DNA from: JAEWSN01 sp942493335 | GTDB taxonomy: Bacteria > Bacillota > Clostridia > DSM-8532 | Assembly (NCBI GenBank): GCA_942493335.1 | Contig: OW818693.1 | Location: forward strand, 3,968,001 to 4,032,000 | Reading direction: 5' to 3' | DNA: 64,000 nucleotides | Part shown: positions 43,032 to 52,044 of the stretch, piece after piece | Layout: every line of letters begins with the position of its first letter | Position numbering within the stretch: the first letter of the stretch is position 1 | Translations under genes and position numbers: made by a program | Notes under the pieces: generated by a model | Told to the model about the DNA's origin: nothing | Seen by the model: only the letters and a program-made list of their open reading frames with translations | The model's database searches: none

Positions 43032-44459
43032 ATGAAAAAGCAAGGATTCAATCCCTACCTTCCCTCCTGGGAATACATCCCGGATGGCGAACCCTATGTG
43101 TTTGACGGACGGGTCTACGTGTACGGATCCCATGATCGTTTCAATGGTCACGCCTACTGCCTGAACGATTATGTCTGCTGGTCCGCTCCTGTCGATGATT
43201 TGGCGGATTGGCGGTATGAGGGGGTCATCTACCCGAAAACGGAGGATCCCCTGAATCCCGACAGCTTCATGTGCCTGTACGCCCCGGATGTCACAAGGGG
43301 TCCGGATGGGCGATATTACCTGTTCTACGTGCTTGACAAGGTGTCGATTGTGTCCGTGGCGGTCTGTGACACCCCTGCCGGACGTTTCAAATTCCATGGA
43401 TATGTGCATGATCAGGCGGGGAACCGGCTTGGGGAACGGCCAGGCGATCAGCCCCAGTTTGATCCCGGCGTGCTGACGGAGGGGGAGAAGACCTTCCTTT
43501 ACACCGGCTTCTGCGGCGGTTGGGACAAGTCGCGCAACGGAGCGATGGCCACCGTGCTGGGGTCGGACATGTTGACCATCCTGGAAGACCCGGTATTTGT
43601 GGCGCCAAGCAAGCCGTATTCCGCGGGAACCGGATTTGAAGGACATGAATTCTTCGAGGCGCCGTCCATCCGCAAACATGGAGATACCTATTATTTCATC
43701 TATTCCTCCGTCGCGATGACCGAACTGTGCTATGCCACAAGCAGCCGGCCCACGGGCGGATTTACGTACCGCGGCGTCATTGTCAGCAACAACGACCTGC
43801 ATATCGATACCTACAAACCGGCAGACAAGCCTATGGCCTACGGTGGCAACAATCACGGAAGCATTGTGGAGATCGCCGGGCAATGGTACATTTTCTATCA
43901 CCGTCAAACGAACGGAACGAATTTCAGCCGGCAGGGCTGCATCGAACGGATCCAGTTCCTCGAGGATGGTTCCATTCCCCAGGTGGAACTGACCTCCTGC
44001 GGGCCGAATGGAGGCCCGCTGACCGGCAAGGGGGAGTACGCGGGATATCTCGCCTGCAACCTGTTCGCCCGGGAGGCGGCGTTGACCACTGGCGCACCGG
44101 GAGAATGGATGGATTGCCGGTTCCCGAAGATCACACAGGACGGACGCGATGGAGACGAAAATCCCGGTTATGTTGCCAATCTCCGGGATGGTGCAACCGC
44201 CGGATTCAAGTATTTCGACTGTCAGGGAATCCAGCAGGTTTCCATCCGTGTCCGGGGATATTGCAAAGGAGCTTTCGAGGTTCGGACCCTGTGGGATGGT
44301 CCCGTGCTGGGTCGCATCCCCGTTGATTTTACGAATGAATGGAAGATCCATACCGCGGACATTGCCATACCGGATGGCGTGAACGCCTTGTATTTCACGT
44401 ATACCGGGCAGGGAGGGGCAAATCTGGCGTCCTTTGCACTGCAGTGTTTAGGGTCATGA
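43032..44459 (+). CDS. GH43 glycosidase with C-terminal carbohydrate-binding-like domain
   Basis: 475 residues from the ATG at 43032 with a modest ribosome-binding site (GAAGGGAG). A five-bladed propeller is expected for residues 1-320 (YIPDGEPYVFDGRVYVYGSH, LYAPDVTRGPDGRYYLFYV, FFEAPSIRKHGDTYYFIYSS). Likely catalytic set: Asp18 as base, Asp86, and Glu209 as acid. Residues about 350-475 look like a CBM6-type beta sandwich. Probably arabinofuranosidase or xylosidase on imported oligosaccharides. The stop overlaps the next kinase start by ATGA, tying enzyme and sensor expression together. Confidence 0.88.
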   Translation: MKKQGFNPYLPSWEYIPDGEPYVFDGRVYVYGSHDRFNGHAYCLNDYVCWSAPVDDLADWRYEGVIYPKTEDPLNPDSFMCLYAPDVTRGPDGRYYLFYVLDKVSIVSVAVCDTPAGRFKFHGYVHDQAGNRLGERPGDQPQFDPGVLTEGEKTFLYTGFCGGWDKSRNGAMATVLGSDMLTILEDPVFVAPSKPYSAGTGFEGHEFFEAPSIRKHGDTYYFIYSSVAMTELCYATSSRPTGGFTYRGVIVSNNDLHIDTYKPADKPMAYGGNNHGSIVEIAGQWYIFYHRQTNGTNFSRQGCIERIQFLEDGSIPQVELTSCGPNGGPLTGKGEYAGYLACNLFAREAALTTGAPGEWMDCRFPKITQDGRDGDENPGYVANLRDGATAGFKYFDCQGIQQVSIRVRGYCKGAFEVRTLWDGPVLGRIPVDFTNEWKIHTADIAIPDGVNALYFTYTGQGGANLASFALQCLGS

Positions 44460-46393
44460 TCGGAAGGATGCTCCTATGGATGACCATGCAGGTGACTGTG
44501 TTGCGGAATCGTCTGACGAAATTCAGCATCCGCGTTCATATTTCCGTGCTTTTCCTGCTTATCCTGCTGGTCTCCACCTTGTTGAGCGGCTCATTGTACC
44601 GGCAGTTGTACGGCGATATGGCGCTGTCCCGTGTCAGCGACGCCTCCCTGCTGACACTGAATTCGATCCGCGCAAATCTGGACGCTGTGATCCGGAATGC
44701 GAACAACACCTCCAAAATGATCCTTTCCGACAGTGATCTGCAGGCATTGCTCGCAACAGGAGACCTATATTCGGATCTTCGCCTTCAGGGACGAATCCGT
44801 TCCTTCCTGTACAAAGTGCTGCAGGATACCCCCGACATCGACTCCATTCATCTCTTTGACAATACCGGGAACCAATACACCATCAGCCGGCGCATCCGGC
44901 AACGCCAACCCAGGATTGTGCTTCGGGATGCCCCTTGGTATCAGGCCACCGTCGAGGGAAAAGGCGCTTATGTCCTGAGGTTGAACGGGGATGGGGATTT
45001 CCCGGGCGACGAGAATGGGAATCGCGTCTCCCTGATGCGAACCGTGCGGGACATCAACACGACCGAGTCGATCGGCACGCTGGTTGTCAATATTTCCGAG
45101 GCTGCCTTCCATCAGGCGTTTGGGACCATCAGCCAGCAGTACGACACCGAATTCTTCCTGCTGGACGGGAACGGAGCCTCCATCCTGCGTTCCGCTACGA
45201 TCAGCGATGGGCGCCGGGCGGCGTTGTCGTCCTTCCTTGCATCGGGCATGTCGAATGCCGCCGAGTTGAAGCTTGATGGTGTACCCTATCTGGTTTCCTT
45301 CCAGCGTGAATCCGTATATGGTTGGACCTTGCTCAGTCTTGTCCCGACGGATATTCTGTCCAATGAAAACATGCCGGTCTTTCTGACCGGATTCATTGTC
45401 ATCGGACTCAACGGCGTGCTGCTGTTTGTCGGCCTGCTGTTGATCGCCCGCATGATCACGACGCCGATCGGGCGTCTGCTTGCGTCCATGCGGCAGGTGG
45501 AAGCCGGCGTGCTCGAACCCTGGGACATCCGTGCGGGAAACCGGGAAATCCTTCAGCTTCGCAACAACTACAACCGGATGATCGAACGGATCCGGCTGCT
45601 GCTGCATCGCGTCGTTGTGGAACAGAAGGCCAAGCGGAGACATGAACTCAATGTCCTTCAGGCCCAAATCAAACCTCATTTTCTCTACAACACGCTCGAC
45701 AGCATCAACGCGCTGGCACTCATGGGTGAGAAGGAGTCTGTTGTCCGGATCGTTGACGCACTCGGTGTCTATTACCGACTGAGTCTGGGCCGGGGGCGGG
45801 AAGTCGTGACCGTTGAAGATGAAACCGAGATGGTCCGGCACTATCTTTCCATTCAAAAAATCCGATATGCGGACCTGTTTGAAGTTGTCTACAATCTGGA
45901 TGCAAAGGCTGGTTCCCAACCTCTGCTGAAACTCGTATTGCAACCGTTGGTGGAAAACGCGCTTTATCATGGCATCCGGGCCAGTGGACACAAGGGAACC
46001 CTCTGGCTCACGACACACCTTGAGGAAAAGCATGTCCGAATCACCCTTTCCGATAACGGGTGCGGCATGAAGCAGGAAGTCATTGACCGAGTACTCCGGG
46101 CAGAATGGGATGAAGCCTCGGCGGAGGGTGGGGTGAAATCCGCCGTAACGCCTTCGGGGAGCGGGTCCGGGTTTGGCCTGCGCGGAACGATCGAGCGGCT
46201 TCGAATCTTCTATGGGCGAAACGACGTGATGACCATCATGAGTGAGTCAGGGAAGGGAACCCATGTCACCTTGCTGGTTCCCACCGGAGATGCATGGTTC
46301 GTGAAAGGGACGGAGCGTATTCTGAATGGAGACGAATCCCAGGAGCATGATACACTACTTCATGAGATGATGACCGAGGAGGATGGATCGTGA
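44456..46393 (+). CDS. YesM-type sensor histidine kinase (no adjacent response regulator)
   Basis: 645 residues if the overlapping ATG at 44456 is used; ATGs at 44480 and 44486 are alternatives. First membrane helix at about 30-50 (ISVLFLLILLVSTLLSGSLY), extracellular sensor of about 240 residues, second helix at about 310-335 (FIVIGLNGVLLFVGLLLIAR), HAMP, then His_kinase with LQAQIKPHFLYNTLDSINAL and a HATPase domain (VENALYHGIRASG, DNGCGM). It is coupled by overlaps to GH43 before and to a binding protein after. The nearest unpaired partner is the YesN-type regulator at 52045-53646. Confidence 0.9.
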   Translation: MIGRMLLWMTMQVTVLRNRLTKFSIRVHISVLFLLILLVSTLLSGSLYRQLYGDMALSRVSDASLLTLNSIRANLDAVIRNANNTSKMILSDSDLQALLATGDLYSDLRLQGRIRSFLYKVLQDTPDIDSIHLFDNTGNQYTISRRIRQRQPRIVLRDAPWYQATVEGKGAYVLRLNGDGDFPGDENGNRVSLMRTVRDINTTESIGTLVVNISEAAFHQAFGTISQQYDTEFFLLDGNGASILRSATISDGRRAALSSFLASGMSNAAELKLDGVPYLVSFQRESVYGWTLLSLVPTDILSNENMPVFLTGFIVIGLNGVLLFVGLLLIARMITTPIGRLLASMRQVEAGVLEPWDIRAGNREILQLRNNYNRMIERIRLLLHRVVVEQKAKRRHELNVLQAQIKPHFLYNTLDSINALALMGEKESVVRIVDALGVYYRLSLGRGREVVTVEDETEMVRHYLSIQKIRYADLFEVVYNLDAKAGSQPLLKLVLQPLVENALYHGIRASGHKGTLWLTTHLEEKHVRITLSDNGCGMKQEVIDRVLRAEWDEASAEGGVKSAVTPSGSGSGFGLRGTIERLRIFYGRNDVMTIMSESGKGTHVTLLVPTGDAWFVKGTERILNGDESQEHDTLLHEMMTEEDGS

Positions 46394-47706
46394 AACGCAT
46401 ACTGACGGGTTGCGCCTGTGTAGGATTGACCGTGATGATTCTTCTGGGCTGTACCTCCTGCGGTACGACTTCCCTTCCCGTACCCATCGTGGAAACCCCG
46501 GCAGCCAGCCAGCCGGTCCATACGCTTACCATGTGGTACTGGAGCATCATGCGGCCGGATCTCTCAAGCGACCTGTATCGGGATATCGTGGATGACTGGA
46601 ACGCCAGTCGAACGGACATCCGGATTGAGATGACTGCCTTGGATATTGAAGAGTACCGGTCGAAAATCAAGACCAGCCTTGCAGCAGGAGAGGCGCCGGA
46701 CCTGTTCTACATGTGGAGCGGCAGTTTTGTGCGCCCATACCTGCGAACCGGCAACATGCTTGCGCTGGATGAATACCTGCCCGATGACGTCCCGGCTCGC
46801 ATCAAGCCGGGCATGCTCGAAAAATGCATGGATGAAGGGAAGATATACAGTCTGCCGATCGGTACCTTCATCGCAAACCTCTACTGCAACACGGAATTGT
46901 TCGAGAAGGCAGGCGCCGAAATTCCCAAAACCTACGATCAGTTGGTTGTTGCCGTAAAGGCACTTCGTAAAAAGGGCATTACGCCCATTGCTCTTGGTGA
47001 GAAGGATCGCTGGCCCGGCATGTACTGGTATGACATATTGGCCATGCGGATCGCTGGCGCGAAAGGCGCACAGAATGCATTGAAGTATCCTGCGCTCTTC
47101 GAACGTGAAATATTCCGGGATGCAGCGGAGAAACTCATCGAGCTGAATTCTCTGGGTGCATTCAGCAAGGAAGCGTTCGAATGGGGATTTGTCGAGATGT
47201 CGGACAGTTTCCGGAAGGGCGAGGCCGCCATGATGTACCAGGGCGACTGGGTGAATGAGATCATCGAGGCGGAGGATTCTCCTACGCGGGGAAAGGTGAC
47301 GGTTGTGCCCTTTCCTGTGGTGACGGGCGGCAATGGTTCCGCCTATGAATTCCTGGGTGGGAACCTCGACAGTTTCTATATTCGTGCGGACACCGCCTAT
47401 CCCAAGGATGCGGTTGAGGTGCTGCTCCATGTCAGCGAGCGGGCTGCAAGGCAGGGGGAAATCAATAGCAGCGGCATCTCCTGCTGGAAGTCGGACCCGG
47501 CACTGCCAATAAATCGCACGCCTCTTGCCACCCAATCCATCGCCCTCATGGAAACGGCACGCAGTTATCTGGGATGGTGGGACACCCTCTTTCCAGCGGT
47601 CAGTGCGGATAGCCATAAAAGCCTTGTGGCGGATCTGCTGGATGGACGCGTGACACCGATTGAATTTTCGGCCGAGATGGCCAAGTTGAACGGTATGCAG
47701 CCATAA
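46390..47706 (+). CDS. sugar-binding lipoprotein coupled to a sensor kinase
   Basis: 438 residues from a GTG that overlaps the kinase stop (GTGA). Lipobox ILLGC with Cys21. Family 1 solute-binding fold with LTMWYWSIMRPDLSSDLYRD, AAGEAPDLFYMWSG, and GEAAMMYQGDWVNEI, typical of oligosaccharide binding proteins such as MsmE. No permease follows: a terminator comes 110 bases later. It may serve the kinase as a ligand receptor, or supply another importer. The call as binding protein is firm; the sensing role is inference from gene order. Confidence 0.88.
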   Translation: MKRILTGCACVGLTVMILLGCTSCGTTSLPVPIVETPAASQPVHTLTMWYWSIMRPDLSSDLYRDIVDDWNASRTDIRIEMTALDIEEYRSKIKTSLAAGEAPDLFYMWSGSFVRPYLRTGNMLALDEYLPDDVPARIKPGMLEKCMDEGKIYSLPIGTFIANLYCNTELFEKAGAEIPKTYDQLVVAVKALRKKGITPIALGEKDRWPGMYWYDILAMRIAGAKGAQNALKYPALFEREIFRDAAEKLIELNSLGAFSKEAFEWGFVEMSDSFRKGEAAMMYQGDWVNEIIEAEDSPTRGKVTVVPFPVVTGGNGSAYEFLGGNLDSFYIRADTAYPKDAVEVLLHVSERAARQGEINSSGISCWKSDPALPINRTPLATQSIALMETARSYLGWWDTLFPAVSADSHKSLVADLLDGRVTPIEFSAEMAKLNGMQP

Positions 47707-47815
47707 GGGGAAAGGAACAGGAATATGCATTGGAGAGGGTAGCGAAAACCCTGAGCTGTCGGTCCGCTGTTAAGTTGCGGAGATGCAAACGCCTATCCCT
47801 TGGTTTGTTTTTGAA

Positions 47816-47856
47816 GGGGGTGTCTCTTATATGGAGAGACGCTCCTTTCTTTTGTC
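47816..47856 (+). terminator. terminator after the kinase/binding-protein genes
   Basis: GGGGGTGTCTCT pairs with AGAGACGCTCC including wobbles, followed by TTTCTTTTGT. Confidence 0.7.
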
Positions 47857-47929
47857 GTTTCCCGGTATCGAACATAACGGGGCGATCAGGTCCTGCCCAA
47901 AGCACGGTAGCAGGAAGTGCGAGTGAATC

Positions 47930-48007
47930 CCCTGCAACCAAGCCCTGCAACCAAGCCCTGCAACCAAGTCCTGTACCCAAGCTCATGCAACCAAGCCCAT
48001 GTAACAG
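47930..48007. repeat. 13-bp tandem repeat, about six copies
   Basis: CCCTGCAACCAAG is repeated exactly three times (47930-47968), then three degenerate copies follow (TCCTGTACCCAAG, CTCATGCAACCAAG, CCCATGTAACAG). Noncoding minisatellite. There are no unique spacers, so it is not a CRISPR array. Confidence 0.85.
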
Positions 48008-48085
48008 CCATTGTCAGGCAGATGCGGCGATCAGGAGGGACAGGGCTGAGCATCTGACCTTTCACCCGATTGCGGGGCCATAGGC

Positions 48086-48128
48086 AAAGGGGTTCAATCG
48101 CCACATGATGTGACGATTGAACCCCTTT
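48086..48128. terminator. bidirectional terminator between convergent operons
   Basis: AAAGGGGTTCAATCGCCACA pairs with its downstream complement over about 20 bp with one mismatch. The flanks give A and T tracts on both strands, fitting termination of the leftward importer D transcript and of any rightward read-through. Confidence 0.7.
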
Positions 48129-48213
48129 TGCGTGGATGCTGTGAGTGACTGTATGGATGGATTTCCTGAATCATTCCATGATTGGAAAGGGTACTGAACC
48201 GTGACGGGGAAGA

Positions 48214-49782
48214 TTACTTTGCTTTCGCGGCGAAGGCGTCGAGCTGCTTCTGCGCTTCGGCGATGATCGCGTTGATACCAGCGGTCTCATACGCTTTCTT
48301 CATCTTCGGATACGCTTCGTCATAATCGACGATACCGGAATTGAGTGCTGCGCCGAATTCATCAGAAACAGTGGTGCAGGCAGCAATTTCGGTTTTGACG
48401 GGTTCCTGGTTGAAGGTCCATCCAAGTGCCTTGGTCGGGACGGCGGAATCATTGAATTCCTTCATCTTGACCCACTTGTCAGGAGATTCGTTGGCCCACA
48501 GGTAATCGAGGAACTGGCTTCCGCCCATGGCCCACTGAGCCAGGCCGGTGTAGCCGGAGTTTTCAGCCGTCACGCCATCGGCGTAATCGATCTGGTTTTC
48601 TCCAACCTTTTTGTAGTGCTTGCCTTCGATACCCCAGTCGAGGAGGTTCTTGATGGCCTTGTCGTAGAACAGCAGGTCGAGGAACATCATGGCGCGTTCC
48701 GGATTCTTGGAAGCGCGCGGAATGACGAACATGGAGTTGGTAAGGTCGCCGGTCATGGTATAGCGGGGCAGACCCTGGTACGCGTAAATCTGAGTGATCG
48801 GGTAGCCAAGCTGGGCTTCCATTTCCTTGTCCTTGCCGGGCTTGAGCTGTTCAGCCCACATGAAGGCTTTCTGCGCCTTCTTGACAGGCATGCCATCCTG
48901 CAGGGTGGCCACGTCTTCGTTGATGTAGCCCTTCTTGAACCAATCACGTGCAAGGGCCTGAACGGTCTTGTACTCTGTGGATTCACGGGTATTGATGACC
49001 TTGATGTCTCCATCGGTCTTGATGAAGCCTACATCGCCGTTGATGCTGGCCGAGTAGTCCATCATGAAGTAGGAGGACTGGTCACCCTTGGTGGAAATGA
49101 GGGGGATGACGTCGGGTTCTTTTTCCTTGATGGTCTTGAGGAAGGGTTCGAGGTCGGCAGGTGTTTTCACACCGGAGAAGTCCATGCCATACTTGTCGGC
49201 CATGGCCTTGTTGACAAGCACGCCGCTCACGCCGAGCATGTCCTTTGAAGTGGGGATGCCGTACAGCACGCCTTCGATACGGGGGGCTTCGAGGTATGCG
49301 GGGGCGATGTTCGCGACGATGTTCTTGCCATACTGCGCGAGCAAGTCGTCCAATGGCAGATATGCCTTCTGGGAGACATAGGTCTCATAGTTCCACCATT
49401 GCGGGCTGAACATGGTGTCGATGGCTTCGCCGGAAGCAAGCGCAAGTTTCTGCTTGTCCGCATAGCTGTCCCACCAGAAATAGTTCAGCTTGATGGTGGC
49501 GTTGATCTTTTCCGACAAAAGCTTGCTGACTTCCGTTTGTACAAGTTCGATGTCCTTGACCTGAGGGGCCAGGAACCACGCATTGATTTCTACAGGTTCC
49601 AGACTGGCTACCGGTGCGACCGCCGATTCACTTGTTGCCGCAACTTCCGATGATTTTGCAGGGGCGGAAGGGCTCGGAGTCGCACTGGTGGTCGGGGCTG
49701 CAGTGCCACAGCCTGACAGTAGGACGGCCAGGGCAAGGAGCACGGCGAACAGTCGGCTCAAGCGTTTTGTGGTTGTTCCCAT
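48214..49782 (-). CDS. extracellular sugar-binding lipoprotein of importer D
   Basis: 522 residues, start behind AGGAGG. Lipobox LLSGC with Cys25, Ser/Ala/Thr linker, then a family 1 binding fold (IKLNYFWWDSYADKQKLALA, GEAIDTMFSPQWWNYETYV, FVIPRASKNPERAMMFLDLL). Codons are strongly biased (few rare codons, many AAG/GAA/CTT-type choices), consistent with high expression of binding proteins. It follows the two permeases at 49897-51850. A hairpin (49829-49863) precedes its ribosome-binding site. Confidence 0.93.
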   Translation of the reverse strand: MGTTTKRLSRLFAVLLALAVLLSGCGTAAPTTSATPSPSAPAKSSEVAATSESAVAPVASLEPVEINAWFLAPQVKDIELVQTEVSKLLSEKINATIKLNYFWWDSYADKQKLALASGEAIDTMFSPQWWNYETYVSQKAYLPLDDLLAQYGKNIVANIAPAYLEAPRIEGVLYGIPTSKDMLGVSGVLVNKAMADKYGMDFSGVKTPADLEPFLKTIKEKEPDVIPLISTKGDQSSYFMMDYSASINGDVGFIKTDGDIKVINTRESTEYKTVQALARDWFKKGYINEDVATLQDGMPVKKAQKAFMWAEQLKPGKDKEMEAQLGYPITQIYAYQGLPRYTMTGDLTNSMFVIPRASKNPERAMMFLDLLFYDKAIKNLLDWGIEGKHYKKVGENQIDYADGVTAENSGYTGLAQWAMGGSQFLDYLWANESPDKWVKMKEFNDSAVPTKALGWTFNQEPVKTEIAACTTVSDEFGAALNSGIVDYDEAYPKMKKAYETAGINAIIAEAQKQLDAFAAKAK

Positions 49783-49828
49783 TTTTGGTTCCTCCTTTTA
49801 AACTTGGAAAATTGGGTGTTTGATGGAA

Positions 49829-49863
49829 ACGGTAATCCGGACGTCGACTTTCCGGCGTACCGT
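49829..49863 (-). other. hairpin before the importer D binding-protein gene
   Basis: ACGGTA-TCCGGA pairs with TTCCGG-TACCGT around an 8-base loop in the permease-to-binding-protein gap. Likely an mRNA stability or processing element; no T-run. Confidence 0.45.
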
Positions 49864-49896
49864 CATCAACAATGGGGGGTGTGGGTGCGTATGAAC

Positions 49897-50859
49897 TCAC
49901 CCTTTGACTGCGCCAATGGTCAGACCCTTGATAAAGTATTTCTGGAAAAAAGGATACGCAAACACGATAGGGCCGATACCGAGAATGGCCATGGCCATTC
50001 GGAGCGTTTCGGAGGGCACCTTCCCCATCTCTCCCCGTGTGACGGAAGCACTCTGTGCGACAGAGGATGTGAGGTATTCCACGGTACGAAGCGCCTGGTA
50101 CATGGCGAATTGGATGTTGTAGTACTTGGGGCTGTCGATGTACAAGAGGCACGCATACCAGTCGTTCCAGTACATCAGCACGGAAAACAGACCGATGGTG
50201 GCGATGACAGGGGTGGAAAGCGGGAGGACGATGCTGACAAAAATACGACCCTCGCTTGCACCGTCAATTTTAGCCGATTCCAGTACGGAGTCCGGCAGGT
50301 TCAGCGAGAAGAAGGTCTTTACAATCAGAACATTGAAAGCGGAAACCAATCCGGGGAGGATGAGCATCACGGGATTATCCTTCAGGCCGATGTATTTCGT
50401 GTACATGATATACCAGGGGACAAGGCCGCCATTGAACAGCATGGTGAAAAAGATGTAAAAGGCGAAGAAATTGCGGGCCTTGAAATTTTTGCGGGAGAGC
50501 GGGTAGGCGTACAGCAAGACCATGAGGGTGCTCGTGAGGGTTCCTATGACGCATACTGCAATGGACATGCCGTATGCACGGATGATTTTGGAAGGATCCA
50601 GGAAAAGATACTTATACGCGGTTGCGGACAGCACCTTGGGGAAAAAGGTGTACCCTTGCTCCACCAGGGAGGCGGAGTCCGTGATGGATACCGTGAAGAT
50701 CAGGATGAGCGGGGCAACGCAGATCACGCAGTAAAGCGAAAAAAGCAGATTGAACACGCTGTTGGTCTTGCGGGAAATGTTGTTGCCTGCAAAACCATGC
50801 CCTGCCCGTTTCCGGGGGGTGTCTTTGCTGGCGTTGATGACGGGGGTTGTCGCTGACAT
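49897..50859 (-). CDS. sugar ABC transporter permease, LplC/YtcP type (importer D)
   Basis: 320 residues from the ATG at 50859 behind GGGAGG; the longer frame to 51147 overlaps the partner permease out of frame. Membrane segments start at about residue 35 (VFNLLFSLYCVICVAPLILI). EAA loop ESAKIDGASEGRIFVSIVLP; C-terminus FIKGLTIGAVKG. The last periplasmic loop holds SSVAQSASVTRGEMGKVPSE, typical of this family. Works with the LplB-type permease 32 bases upstream. Confidence 0.92.
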   Translation of the reverse strand: MSATTPVINASKDTPRKRAGHGFAGNNISRKTNSVFNLLFSLYCVICVAPLILIFTVSITDSASLVEQGYTFFPKVLSATAYKYLFLDPSKIIRAYGMSIAVCVIGTLTSTLMVLLYAYPLSRKNFKARNFFAFYIFFTMLFNGGLVPWYIMYTKYIGLKDNPVMLILPGLVSAFNVLIVKTFFSLNLPDSVLESAKIDGASEGRIFVSIVLPLSTPVIATIGLFSVLMYWNDWYACLLYIDSPKYYNIQFAMYQALRTVEYLTSSVAQSASVTRGEMGKVPSETLRMAMAILGIGPIVFAYPFFQKYFIKGLTIGAVKG

Positions 50860-50890
50860 GGCCGATCCTCCCTTGTGATAGCGAGTCTGT

Positions 50891-51850
50891 TCAGAACACC
50901 TTGTTGTCCGGGCTGATTTTTCCGACAGCCCAGTTGGCCGTAAGGACGAGGATGAAGCCGACGATGGACTGGTAGAAACCTGCAGCCGAGGACATCCCGA
51001 GGTCGCCTGTACGGATGAGTGCATTGTAGATGTAGGTGTCCAACACATCGGTGGTGGGTTTGAGCAGACCCTGCTGCATGGGAACCTGGTAAAACAGGCC
51101 AAAGTCGGAACGGAAGATGCCGCCCAGTGCCATGAGCGTGGTGACAATCATCAGCGGAACCAGGAAGGGAATGGTGATCCGGGTGATCTGTTGCCACTTG
51201 TTTGCGCCATCAAGCACGGCCGCTTCATAAAATTCCTGATCGATACCGGTTATGCCGGCCAGATAAATCACAATGCCGTAACCAATGTTTTTCCAGATGT
51301 TGACCAAGGGAAGGATGATGGGCCAGTATTCCGGCGATGTGTACCAATCAATGGTTTCCACGCCGAGCATAGGTGCGATGGAACTGTTGAAAAGTCCCTT
51401 CGGTGCGAGGATCGCATAGACCAGATAAGCTACTACGACCCAGGACATGAAATACGGAAGAAAGATGACCGACTGGTACACTTTGGCAGCCTTGCGGTTG
51501 CGCAGCTCGTTGAGCACAAGCGCACACATGACGGCGAGGACAAGGCCAAGAAAAATGAAGACCAGGTTGTAGCCGATGGTATTGCGGGTGATGCGCCAGG
51601 CGGCTTCCGACTTGAAAAGAAACTCGAAATTCTTGAGACCGGACCAGGGGCTGTTCAAGAAACCATCCACGTAATTGAAGTTCTTGAAGGCGATGATGGC
51701 ACCGAACATGGGGATGTAGTTGTTGACGAAGACAAACAGAAAGGCTGGTGCCAGCATGAGTAGAAATGGGCCGCTGGTTGTGAGTTTCTTGTTCAGTGTT
51801 GCCCGTTTTTTGGGTAAAGGTGCTGTTTTCTGAAGTTCCATGGACGTCAT
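50891..51850 (-). CDS. sugar ABC transporter permease, LplB type (importer D)
   Basis: 319 residues from the ATG at 51850 with AAAGG ten bases upstream; ATG 51841 is an alternative. First helix at about 25-50 (GPFLLMLAPAFLFVFVNNYI). LplB-type VYQSVIFLPYFMSWVVVAYL; EAA loop EAAVLDGANKWQQITRITIP. First gene of importer D, 194 bases after the YesN-type regulator on the same strand. Confidence 0.92.
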   Translation of the reverse strand: MTSMELQKTAPLPKKRATLNKKLTTSGPFLLMLAPAFLFVFVNNYIPMFGAIIAFKNFNYVDGFLNSPWSGLKNFEFLFKSEAAWRITRNTIGYNLVFIFLGLVLAVMCALVLNELRNRKAAKVYQSVIFLPYFMSWVVVAYLVYAILAPKGLFNSSIAPMLGVETIDWYTSPEYWPIILPLVNIWKNIGYGIVIYLAGITGIDQEFYEAAVLDGANKWQQITRITIPFLVPLMIVTTLMALGGIFRSDFGLFYQVPMQQGLLKPTTDVLDTYIYNALIRTGDLGMSSAAGFYQSIVGFILVLTANWAVGKISPDNKVF

Positions 51851-52044
51851 CCGGTTCCATCCTTTCATTGATTTCACCTGCAACCAGGCGAATGGGCATA
51901 AAAAAAACAGACCGACATGGCTTCGGGAATGGAGTTCCTGTTGGCAGCTGATGGGGCAAGTGTATCATTCGCTGCGGAGGAGCCTCAATTCACGATCCTT
52001 GCATCTGCTTTCATTAAAAGCGCATGATTGTTTCAGAAACAGAC

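Larger units (their letters stand above)
47707..48213. other. intergenic region between convergent binding-protein genes
   Basis: 507 bases without a convincing gene. It holds a terminator for the plus-strand operon (47816-47856), a 13-bp tandem repeat (47930-48007) and a long near-perfect hairpin (48086-48128). Short frames here have no ribosome-binding site and no recognisable product. Confidence 0.7.

Noticed and set aside
44765..46033. 422-residue frame opposite the YesM-type kinase
   Set aside because: Shadow of the kinase codons; no domain.
47930..48007. CRISPR-like array
   Set aside because: Units are contiguous 13-mers without spacers, and no cas genes are nearby.
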